From assembly GCA_033850885.1 (NCBI GenBank), contig JAWWPG010000021.1, forward strand, positions 112,668-176,667: a stretch of 64,000 nt of DNA, read 5' to 3'. The stretch is from JAWWPG01 sp033850885 (GTDB lineage Bacteria; Actinomycetota; Actinomycetes; Propionibacteriales; Nocardioidaceae). Shown piece by piece: positions 35,779 through 44,373 of the stretch (position 1 is its first letter; each line of letters starts with the position of its first letter). The notes below the pieces were generated by a model that saw nothing but the letters and a program-made list of their open reading frames with translations, made no database searches and was not told the DNA's origin. The position numbers were made by a program, and so were the translations under genes.

Positions 35779-37304
35779 GACAGGCCCTTGCCCGCCAGCC
35801 GGGTGAGCGCCTCCCGGGCGACGGCGCGGTCGTCGAACGCGATCACCTGGCCGGCAACCTCCTGGCCCGTCTCGTGTCCCTTCCCCGCGATGACGACGGT
35901 GTCTCCCGCCCGGGCAGCCGAGACGGCCCGCTCGATCGCCTCCCGCCGGTCGGCGATCTCGAGCACCTCGGCGCTGCCGGCGTCGTCCCGCGCGGCCAGC
36001 GCGCCGGCCAGCAGGGCGGCCCGGATCAGGGCGGGGTCCTCGCTGCGCGGGTTGTCGTCGGTGACCACGACGACGTCGGCCAGCCGGGCGGCGGCATCGC
36101 CCATCAGCGCGCGCTTGCCGTGGTCGCGGTCACCGCCCGCGCCGAGCACGATCCACAGCCGTCCGGTGGTGACGGCGCGCATGGCACCGAGGGCAGCAGT
36201 CACCGCGTCCGGCTTGTGGGAGTAGTCGACGACCAGCGTAAAAGGCTGGCCCTCGTCGACTGCCTCGAGCCGGCCGGGCACGGCGCCGATTCCAGCCAGG
36301 CCCGCGGCGGCCGAGCGTACGTCGAGGCCCGCCTCGCCGACGGAGGCCAGTACCGCCAGCGCGTTGGCGACATTGAACTCACCCGGCAACCGCGTCGACA
36401 CCCGTGTCCGCAGGCCGTTGGGGCCGTCCAGCTCGAAGTCGGAGCCGTCGGCCCGAAGCGTCACGCCGGTACTGCGCCAGTCGGCCGGGCCGCCCGACGG
36501 CGAGAACGTCCGGACCGGGATGTCGAGCCGGCCCACGAGAGCCGCGACCGCCGGGTCGTCGACGTTGAGCAGGCCACGTCGCGCGCGCTCCGGGCTGAAG
36601 AGACTCGCCTTGGCGGCGAAGTAGTGCTCGACATCCGGGTGGAAGTCGAGGTGGTCGCGTCCGAAGTTCAAGAACACCGCAACGTCGAAGACGACGCCGT
36701 CGACCCGGCCCAGCACGAGCGCGTGGCTGGAGACCTCCATCGCACACACCTCGACCCCCCGCTCACGCATCACGGCGAACATCGCGTGCAGGTCCGGGGC
36801 CTCCGGGGTCGTGAGGTGCGTGTCGACCCGCTCCCCGCCGACCCAGGTGCCCAGCGTGCCGATCACCGCGGTACGTCGGCCGGCAGCGCCGAGTGCACGG
36901 CTGAGCAGCTGCGTCGTCGTGGTCTTGCCCTGGGTGCCGGTCACGCCGACCAGCGTGAAGGCTGCGGCGGGCGAACCGTAGACCGCTGCCGAGACGACGC
37001 CAAGGACGGAACGCGGGTCGGCGACGACCAGCGTGGGGAGGCCGGCCGACCGCGCGTCGCTGAGCCCCGCCTCGTCCGTCAGGACCGCTGCCGCCCCGGC
37101 CGCCGCCGCCTCGCGAGTGAACCTTGCCCCATGGGTGCGGGCGCCCGGCAGAGCGGCGTACAGGTCACCGGCGGCCACCGATCCGGATCGCAGGCTGACG
37201 CCGGTCACCTCGACGTCCTCACCACGCCAGGAGGCCCCGGCCACCCCCGCGAGCGCGGACAACGCGATCGGCTCGACGACGTGCGGGCGTGACGGCACGC
37301 TCAC
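35775..37304 (-). CDS. murE: UDP-MurNAc-L-Ala-D-Glu--diaminopimelate ligase
   Basis: Adds the third residue of the stem peptide. It has 509 residues. The ATP loop is GVTGTQGKTTTTQLL and the Mur motif is MEVSSHALVLGRVDG. The amino-acid specificity loop reads DNPRSEDP with Asp417-Asn418-Pro419-Arg420, the pattern of diaminopimelate-adding enzymes (lysine enzymes lack this Arg). The sequence does not separate meso- from LL-diaminopimelate. GHETGQE near the end completes the family motifs. Confidence 0.96.
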   Translation of the reverse strand: MSVPSRPHVVEPIALSALAGVAGASWRGEDVEVTGVSLRSGSVAAGDLYAALPGARTHGARFTREAAAAGAAAVLTDEAGLSDARSAGLPTLVVADPRSVLGVVSAAVYGSPAAAFTLVGVTGTQGKTTTTQLLSRALGAAGRRTAVIGTLGTWVGGERVDTHLTTPEAPDLHAMFAVMRERGVEVCAMEVSSHALVLGRVDGVVFDVAVFLNFGRDHLDFHPDVEHYFAAKASLFSPERARRGLLNVDDPAVAALVGRLDIPVRTFSPSGGPADWRSTGVTLRADGSDFELDGPNGLRTRVSTRLPGEFNVANALAVLASVGEAGLDVRSAAAGLAGIGAVPGRLEAVDEGQPFTLVVDYSHKPDAVTAALGAMRAVTTGRLWIVLGAGGDRDHGKRALMGDAAARLADVVVVTDDNPRSEDPALIRAALLAGALAARDDAGSAEVLEIADRREAIERAVSAARAGDTVVIAGKGHETGQEVAGQVIAFDDRAVAREALTRLAGKGLS

Positions 37305-37361
37305 TGCGACGTCTCGATCGTCACCGTCCCGTTGCGCGCCACAGCCGAAGATTAGCCGCGG

Positions 37362-39263
37362 TCACCAGTAGACGGGCAGCAAGGGCTGATGCCTGCCGGT
37401 GGTCGGCGGCACGCCGTACTTCTGGAGCGCGTTGATCATCAGGTCGTGGAAGACCGGCCCCGCAGTGACCCCGCCGCCGGCTCCGGCCACGCGCGGGTTC
37501 TGGATGACGACGTACACGACGAACCGTGGGTTGTCGGCCGGGGCGAAGCCCGCGAACGACACGGTGAGCGACCCGTCGTAGCACCCGCACGTGGAGTTCG
37601 CCCGTTGCGCGGTGCCGGTCTTGCCCGCCACCTGGTAGCCAGGGATCGCGACCTGCGGCGCTGTCCCGTCGGGTCCGACGACGGTCTCCATCATCCGAGC
37701 GACGTCATGCGCGGCCGTCGCGCTGATGACCCGGTGCCGCGCCGGCGCAGGCGCCGGGGTGAACTGCCCGTTGCTGGAGACGCTGCCCTCGACGAGCGAC
37801 GGTGTGACGTACTCGCCGCCGTTCGCGACCGCGCCCACTGCGGCAGCCATCTGGAGTGCGTTGACGCTGACGCCCTGGCCGAAGTCGATGTTGTCCCGCT
37901 GGATCTGCGGCCATGTCGACGGCTTGGCCAGCGACCCGGACGCGACGCCCCCGAGCCCGACGTTCGGCGCAGTGCCGAGCCCGAACTTTTTGAGGTACCC
38001 GTAGAGCTGCGAGTTCGGCATGTGGGAGGCCGCCCGCACCATCCCCAGGTTGGACGACAGCGCTACCACTCCGGCAGCCGTCAGGTGGAGGGTGCCGTGT
38101 GAGAAGTAGTCGTGGATGTAGTGGCCGTCCACCTGCAGCTGCGGGGGGACCACGACCTTGGTGGTGGGGGTCACATAGCCCGCGTCGATGAGCGAGCCGA
38201 ACGTGAGGACCTTCTCGACGCTGCCGGGCTCATAGGCATCATCGAGGGCCCGCGAGCCCCAGTCATGCTTACTCGAAGCGAACGGGTCGTTGGAGTTGAA
38301 CGTCGGATAGTCGGCCATCGCGAGCACCTGCGAGGTGCGGGCGTCCATCACGATCGCGACGCCGGAGTCGGCGCCTGCACCCTTGACCGCCTCGGCGAGC
38401 CGGCGCTGGGCGAGGAACTGCAGGTCCTGGTCGATGGTCAGGCGGACGCCGGTGCCCTCCTTGGGCTGCACGACCGTGCTGCCTGCCAGCGGAAGAATCT
38501 GCCCGTTCTCGACCTGGTACGTCGCCGAACCGTTTCTGCCCTGCAGGGACTTGTCGAATGACGCCTCGACGCCGCTGAGGCCCTGGTCGTCGACGCCCAC
38601 GAAACCCACCAGGTTGGCGGCGACGTCACCGGCCGGATAGACCCGCAGCGTGTCGTGGTCCGCATAGACGCCGGGCAGCCCCAGCCGGTTGAGCTGCGCC
38701 ACTGCCGCGTTCGCAGTGGCCGGTGAGAGGTGCCGGGCCAGCTCGACGTAGCGCGTGTTCGGCGTGCGCAACAACGAGACCAGGTCGAGATAGTCCGTAC
38801 CGATACGGCGGTGCAGGATGGCCGCGATCTGGGTGGCATGGTTGTGGGTGTACGTCGGGTCGGCCACCAGCTTGGCGGCATCGACGGTTTCGGCGAGCTT
38901 GACGCCGTTGCGGTCGTAGATGGGAGCCCTCGGCGCCTCGAGGGTGATGGTCTGGGCACCCTTCTCTGCGGCGAGCGCGGCATAGTCGTTCTCGTCGATG
39001 CCCTGCAGCTGGATGAGGCGGGCGGCGAACAGCGACAGCACGAACGCGACGACGCAGAAGGAGCTCCACAGCCGAAACGGTCCTTGCGCGAGCCTGATCG
39101 TGCGCCGCCGTCGCGTCGTGGTCGTCCTGGGCGGCTTGGTCGTCCTGGGCGGCTTGGGCGCGGCGGAGCCGGAGGAGCGACCTCGGGTCCTGCGTGCAAA
39201 CCTCGAGCCGGCTGGTCGCTTCGCTCCCCGAACGGCCGGGTCTCGCGGTGTCCGGTGAGTCAC
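37362..39263 (-). CDS. ftsI: septal class B penicillin-binding protein FtsI
   Basis: Transpeptidase for septal peptidoglycan, partner of FtsW. It has 633 residues: a long Arg/Thr/Pro-rich cytoplasmic tail (1-58), one membrane helix (about 65-88), a dimerisation domain and the transpeptidase domain. The active-site motifs are YEPGSVEK (Ser348, Lys351), SSN (403-405) and KTGTA (from Lys548). The GTG at 39263 follows an AAGGAG site, and 105 bases separate it from the FtsL-like gene. Confidence 0.95.
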   Translation of the reverse strand: MTHRTPRDPAVRGAKRPAGSRFARRTRGRSSGSAAPKPPRTTKPPRTTTTRRRRTIRLAQGPFRLWSSFCVVAFVLSLFAARLIQLQGIDENDYAALAAEKGAQTITLEAPRAPIYDRNGVKLAETVDAAKLVADPTYTHNHATQIAAILHRRIGTDYLDLVSLLRTPNTRYVELARHLSPATANAAVAQLNRLGLPGVYADHDTLRVYPAGDVAANLVGFVGVDDQGLSGVEASFDKSLQGRNGSATYQVENGQILPLAGSTVVQPKEGTGVRLTIDQDLQFLAQRRLAEAVKGAGADSGVAIVMDARTSQVLAMADYPTFNSNDPFASSKHDWGSRALDDAYEPGSVEKVLTFGSLIDAGYVTPTTKVVVPPQLQVDGHYIHDYFSHGTLHLTAAGVVALSSNLGMVRAASHMPNSQLYGYLKKFGLGTAPNVGLGGVASGSLAKPSTWPQIQRDNIDFGQGVSVNALQMAAAVGAVANGGEYVTPSLVEGSVSSNGQFTPAPAPARHRVISATAAHDVARMMETVVGPDGTAPQVAIPGYQVAGKTGTAQRANSTCGCYDGSLTVSFAGFAPADNPRFVVYVVIQNPRVAGAGGGVTAGPVFHDLMINALQKYGVPPTTGRHQPLLPVYW

Positions 39264-39368
39264 CAGGGCTCCTTAAGGCTGTGGCCTGCCGGCTGCGGGC
39301 GACCCGGTGATGCCACTGGGGCTCTTGGGGTCAATGTGCCTGTTGTTGCTGGACTTCTTTCTATCGCG

Positions 39369-39944
39369 CTAGTGCTTCGAACCTCGGGAGCCGGTCCTGG
39401 TGTCGCCGCCCTTTGTCGTGGTCGTCGCCGCCGGTCGACGAACCAGATGGGTCCCGGCGCCGTTGGCCTCGCCGCCCACGATCGGGGCGATCTTGCCCAG
39501 CCTGTCGACGCGGGGGCCGATCTTGGTGCCGATGTCGAACTGGTTGCCCCGGACGGCGGGGACGGACTTCCCGATGACCTGGCCGGTCGCGAGCGAGAGG
39601 AAGGCGGGACTGGTGTTCTGCACCATGCCCAGCTGGAGCGCCTTCTGCGCCACCTCCTGCGGGTCCTGAAGGGCCGCGACCTGCAGCTGCAGGGTCTGCT
39701 GCTGCGCGCTCAGCGCACTGGCCTGGCCGCGCAGGGCCGTCACCTGGTACGCGCCGCGCTCCATGCTGGTGTTGAGCAGCAGCAGGCCGACCAGGCCCGT
39801 CGCCAGCACCGCGATGACCAGGACCGCGAACGGCATGCTGCGCGCGGGGCGGGCGACCTTCGGCACCACCGTGAGGCGGGGCCGCGGCAACGGCAGGCTC
39901 GACAGGCTCGCCCGGGCTCGGCCCTGGTGCGTCGATGTGCTCAT
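39369..39944 (-). CDS. FtsL-like septum formation initiator
   Basis: A 191-residue bitopic protein in the place of ftsL. It has a basic cytoplasmic tail (1-37), one membrane helix (about 38-60, AVLVIAVLATGLVGLLLLN), then a short coiled-coil (about 70-105, ASALSAQQQTLQLQVAALQD) and a long polar extracytoplasmic tail. FtsL and FtsB diverge quickly, so the name rests on position and topology. Its ATG overlaps the rsmH stop by four bases. Confidence 0.82.
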   Translation of the reverse strand: MSTSTHQGRARASLSSLPLPRPRLTVVPKVARPARSMPFAVLVIAVLATGLVGLLLLNTSMERGAYQVTALRGQASALSAQQQTLQLQVAALQDPQEVAQKALQLGMVQNTSPAFLSLATGQVIGKSVPAVRGNQFDIGTKIGPRVDRLGKIAPIVGGEANGAGTHLVRRPAATTTTKGGDTRTGSRGSKH

Positions 39945-40894
39945 GCGACCTCCCGGATGCGTTCGGCGGCACGCAGCCGCGCGGAGGCGGCTCGTGGGTT
40001 GACGGCGGTCTCTTCGGGTGCGGCCTGCTCGGCCCCTCGGGTCAGCAGGCGGAGCTCAGGTTGGAGCTCGCTGGCCGGGACGGGCAGGTCCAGCGGCGCG
40101 GTCGGTCTGGCGCGGCGGCTCAGTGCCTGCTTCGCGAGGCGGTCCTCCAGTGAGTGGTAGGACATGACGACGATCCGGCCGCCGAGCGCCAAGGCGTCGA
40201 TGGCACTCGGCAGCGCCCGCTCCAGCACCGAGAGCTCGTCGTTGACCTCGATGCGCAGCGCCTGGAACGTCCGCTTGGCGGGGTTGCCGCCGGTACGACG
40301 CGCCGCGGCCGGAACCGACGTCCGGACCACCTCCACAAGTCGCTCACTCGTCTCGAAGGGCGCCCTCGCCCGCTCGCGCACGACGCTCTCGGCGATCCGG
40401 CGGGCGAACCGCTCCTCGCCGTACCGTCTCAGGACTCGCGCGAGGTCGAGCGCGGAGTAGCTGTTCAGGACCTCGGCCGCGGTGACCCCACCGCTGGCGT
40501 CCATCCGCATGTCGAGCGGGGCGTCGACCGAGTAGGCGAAGCCGCGCTCGCGTCGGTCCAGCTGCATCGAGGAGACCCCGAGGTCGAAGAGCACCCCGTT
40601 CACGCTCGCCAGCCCGAGCTCGTCGAGCACGCGCGGGAGGTCGTCGTACACCGCGTGGACGAGCGTGGTGCGGGGCGCGAAGTCGGCAAGTCGCTCAGCG
40701 GCCAGCCGCAGCGCCTCGGCGTCCCGGTCGAGGCCCACCACCCGGGCGGTCGGGCAGCGGGCGAGCAGCGCCTCCGTGTGGCCGCCGAGCCCGATGGTCG
40801 TGTCGACGAGGATCGAGCCGGGCTCGGCAAGTGCCGGAGCGAGCAGGGCTACGACGCGGTCGAGGAGCACCGGGGTGTGTTCAGGAGGCTCCAT
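39941..40894 (-). CDS. rsmH: 16S rRNA (cytosine1402-N4)-methyltransferase
   Basis: Methylates N4 of C1402 in 16S rRNA. It has 317 residues. It starts HTPVLLDRVVALL; the SAM site is VDTTIGLGGHTEALL, and DLGVSSMQLDRRERGFAY, PLDMRMD and YHSLEDRLAKQ are the family motifs. As in most bacteria it is second or third in the dcw cluster, after mraZ. Confidence 0.96.
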   Translation of the reverse strand: MEPPEHTPVLLDRVVALLAPALAEPGSILVDTTIGLGGHTEALLARCPTARVVGLDRDAEALRLAAERLADFAPRTTLVHAVYDDLPRVLDELGLASVNGVLFDLGVSSMQLDRRERGFAYSVDAPLDMRMDASGGVTAAEVLNSYSALDLARVLRRYGEERFARRIAESVVRERARAPFETSERLVEVVRTSVPAAARRTGGNPAKRTFQALRIEVNDELSVLERALPSAIDALALGGRIVVMSYHSLEDRLAKQALSRRARPTAPLDLPVPASELQPELRLLTRGAEQAAPEETAVNPRAASARLRAAERIREVA

Positions 40895-40900
40895 CAGATC

Positions 40901-41065
40901 TCAGCCGGCCAGCTTCATCAGCAAGGTGGCAAGGACCACGACGGCAATCGAGGCGGCCACCGATGCGGCGGCCACGGCGATCCCGTCCTTGACCTCGTCC
41001 CGCACTCGGCGCACAGGGGCGCGCCGGGTGCGGGTCCGGTCGGTGGCGACATCGAAGCGGTTCAT
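40901..41065 (-). CDS. small single-span membrane protein between mraZ and rsmH
   Basis: A 54-residue protein: a basic stretch (FDVATDRTRTRRAPVRRVRD) and one membrane helix near the C-terminus (AVAAASVAASIAVVVLATLL). The ATG at 41065 follows AAAGGG. I do not recognise a family. Placement and strand suggest it is cotranscribed with the dcw genes. The 210 bases between it and mraZ show no other gene. Confidence 0.65.
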   Translation of the reverse strand: MNRFDVATDRTRTRRAPVRRVRDEVKDGIAVAAASVAASIAVVVLATLLMKLAG

Positions 41066-41275
41066 CTCGACCCTTTGGCTGGGAGTGGGGGTGTTCGCGA
41101 ATGGTGGTGGCGAGGGTTGGTGGGGATGGTGGGTGACCTCGGGTTCGTCCGGCCAGGTCCCCGACCGCACCTTCGGGGAAGTGCCTTCTGGCACCGGGGA
41201 AGGTGTGTCAGAGGGCCGAAAGGCGGTCTGGAGACCTCGACGGACGAGCGAGCGGTTGATGGCTGCCGGGGGCGG

Positions 41276-41713
41276 TCAGGTTTCGTCTGGGTCCGACAGC
41301 ACCTCCTCCGACCAGTTCGCGAAGGCGTCCTCCTGCTCGTCGGTGTAGCGCTGCCACGCTGCGGCGTCCCAGATCTCCACCCTGTTGTAGGCGCCGATCA
41401 CGACGCACTCATGCTCGAGGCCGGCGTACGTGCGCAGCAGTGGCGGCAGGGTCACGCGCCCCTGGCGGTCGGCGCTCTCCGACGAGGCTCCGGCTGCCAG
41501 CATCCGCATGAAGTCGCGGTTCCTCCGGTTGGTGACCGAATCCTTGCGCAGCCCCGCGGTGAACGTCCGGAACTCGGCCTCCGGCCATACGTAGAGGCAG
41601 CGCTCCTGGCCGCGCGTCACGACCAGGCCTTCCGACAGCTCGTCCCGGAACTTCGCGGGCAGGAAGAGGCGTCCCTTCTCGTCGAGCCGTGGCGTGTGGG
41701 TACCGAGAAACAC
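41276..41713 (-). CDS. mraZ: transcriptional regulator MraZ
   Basis: DNA-binding protein that controls the dcw operon, 145 residues, with two tandem SpoVT/AbrB-like folds. The first has FLGTHTPRLDEKGRLFLPAK and the second ADRQGRVTLPPLLRTYAGLE; each carries the DxxGR signature. The GTG start at 41713 lies just downstream of four GTGG boxes that are the probable autoregulatory operator. Confidence 0.95.
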   Translation of the reverse strand: MFLGTHTPRLDEKGRLFLPAKFRDELSEGLVVTRGQERCLYVWPEAEFRTFTAGLRKDSVTNRRNRDFMRMLAAGASSESADRQGRVTLPPLLRTYAGLEHECVVIGAYNRVEIWDAAAWQRYTDEQEDAFANWSEEVLSDPDET

Positions 41714-42079
41714 CGCCTACCGCCTCTCTGTCCTCCACTGCTCACCACAGTACCCCACTATTCCCCACCCAGCCACCGGAGGACGGGATTTCGACCCGGT
41801 GTGTCACCTCGAGACAGCACGGGCCCAGCCAGCCGGGCCGCGGACTTGTCGCCCGCGGTCACCGTGACGAGGGCGATCACCGCCCGGTTTCCTGCTCATG
41901 CTCGATCGCTACGACGGAGGCGTAACCTTGAGCGCACTCCGTTCTTCTGTACGACTCGGTGGTTACTGGTGTGGATCCAGGCTGTCACCACATCGTTATC
42001 GCCAGGTCATCGAGAAAGCAGTCCGGAGTTGCCAAGATCGGACCCGCCGGGGCAGACCGGGCACCACCTGAAGGCAGCG
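41714..42079. promoter_or_regulatory. divergent intergenic region between mraZ and the MoxR operon
   Basis: 366 bases without a gene. The left part holds the MraZ boxes. On the plus strand TTGAGC (41928-41933), a 16-base spacer and TACGAC (41950-41955) form a weak candidate promoter for the MoxR operon, giving a leader of about 120 bases. Nothing else was seen between 41769 and 41920. Confidence 0.4.
41732..41768 (-). promoter_or_regulatory. probable MraZ operator and dcw promoter
   Basis: On the minus strand four GTGG(N)G boxes repeat on an exact 10-base period (their CCAC complements are at 41735, 41745, 41755 and 41765). They lie 19 to 55 bases before the mraZ start. A TACTGT hexamer (41747-41752) inside the array may be the -10 box, so MraZ bound here would block it. 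MraZ is known to bind direct repeats of TGGG or GTG type upstream of its own gene. Confidence 0.7.
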
Positions 42080-43060
<981 letters not shown>

Positions 43061-43062
43061 CC

Positions 43063-44373
43063 ATGACATCCGCCTTCGCAGCACTGACGACGCGTGGGCG
43101 GGCCTTCCTGGCTGCCGGGGTCGCGAGCGGTGTCTCCGCACTCGTCGTCGGACAGAAGGACCTGCTGCGAGTGGCGCTGCTGCTGGTGGTGCTGCCGGTG
43201 GCCACCGTCGTGCTGACCCAGCGCGCCCGCTATCTGCTGACCTGCAGTCGCCTGGTCCACCCGACCCGGGTGCAGGCGGGGCAGCCCGCCCAGGTCGACC
43301 TGCGGCTCGAGAACCCCGGGCGCACGCCAACGGGTCTGATGCTCTTGGAGGACACGATCCCGTACGTGCTCGGCAGCCGGCCGAGGTTCGTGATCGACCA
43401 GCTGAGGCCCAAGTGGCACCGGGAGATGACGTACGCGGTGCGGTCCGACGTCCGGGGTCGCTACGTTCTCGGACCGCTCACCGTGCGCCTGTCGGACCCC
43501 TTCGGCTTCGTCGAGCTGTCGCGATCCTTCGCGGCGCGCACGGCGCTCGTCGTCACGCCGGTCATCCATGCGCTGCCCATGACGACGCTGTCCGGCGACT
43601 GGTCCGGCACCGGCGACAACCGGCCACGCGCCTTCGCGGCGGCCGGCACCGAAGACATCACCGTGCGCGAGTACCGCCTCGGTGACGACCTGCGCAGAAT
43701 CCACTGGCGGTCGACCGCCCGCACCGATGAGCTGATGGTGCGCCGCGAGGAGCAGCCGCACCAGAGCCGGGTCACCGTCCTCCTCGACACCCGCGCCGCG
43801 GCGCACCGCGGTTCGGGCCCGTCCTCCTCATTCGAGTACGCCGTCTCCGCAGCCGCCTCCGTGGGCAGCCATCTGGCGGGCAACGGGTTCGTCGTACGGA
43901 TGCTCGTCGACACCCAGGGTGCCGCGGACTCGACGTGGCACGACCGCGGCATCAGCGCACCGGCCGAGGTCGAGATGCTCCTCGAGTCACTCGCGGTCAT
44001 CCAGCTGTCGAACCGTGGTGACTTCGACATCACCTCGTCCGACTACTCGGCTGCTGGGCTGGTGATCGCGATCCTCGGTGAGACGACACCGAGTGACGTG
44101 GCGAGCCTCGCGGGTCTCAAAGCCGGTTCCACCCGGGCCCTCGCGATCCTGCTCGACGTCGCAGCGTGGTCGCGGTCCGACCAGGCCGCCCCGAGGATCG
44201 CGGCGAACGTCGACGACCAGGCGCTGGTCATGCGACGCCAAGGCTGGTCCGTGGTCGTGGTCCGCCCCGGCGACAAGATGGCAACGGTCTGGCGAGACCT
44301 GGCGCGTTCGCGTCCCAGCGTCTTCCGGCCGGAGGTCCACGCGACCCTTCAGGACGAGGGACCGGCCGCATGA
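43063..44373 (+). CDS. DUF58 domain protein
   Basis: A 436-residue protein with two N-terminal membrane helices (about 12-55), an extracytoplasmic-like beta region and the DUF58 domain marked by REYRLGDDLRRIHWRSTAR. A von Willebrand-type segment follows (VTVLLDTRAAAH). It starts two bases after the MoxR gene. DUF58 proteins are regarded as MoxR partners; the function is unproven. Confidence 0.92.
   Translation: MTSAFAALTTRGRAFLAAGVASGVSALVVGQKDLLRVALLLVVLPVATVVLTQRARYLLTCSRLVHPTRVQAGQPAQVDLRLENPGRTPTGLMLLEDTIPYVLGSRPRFVIDQLRPKWHREMTYAVRSDVRGRYVLGPLTVRLSDPFGFVELSRSFAARTALVVTPVIHALPMTTLSGDWSGTGDNRPRAFAAAGTEDITVREYRLGDDLRRIHWRSTARTDELMVRREEQPHQSRVTVLLDTRAAAHRGSGPSSSFEYAVSAAASVGSHLAGNGFVVRMLVDTQGAADSTWHDRGISAPAEVEMLLESLAVIQLSNRGDFDITSSDYSAAGLVIAILGETTPSDVASLAGLKAGSTRALAILLDVAAWSRSDQAAPRIAANVDDQALVMRRQGWSVVVVRPGDKMATVWRDLARSRPSVFRPEVHATLQDEGPAA

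Noticed and set aside
36379..37292. Plus-strand open frames opposite murE
   Set aside because: They are shadows of the murE frame with no ribosome site and no family motif.
40154..42079. Upstream extension of the MoxR frame across rsmH and mraZ
   Set aside because: It is opposite well-supported genes; the MoxR family begins at the ATG at 42080 with its own ribosome site.
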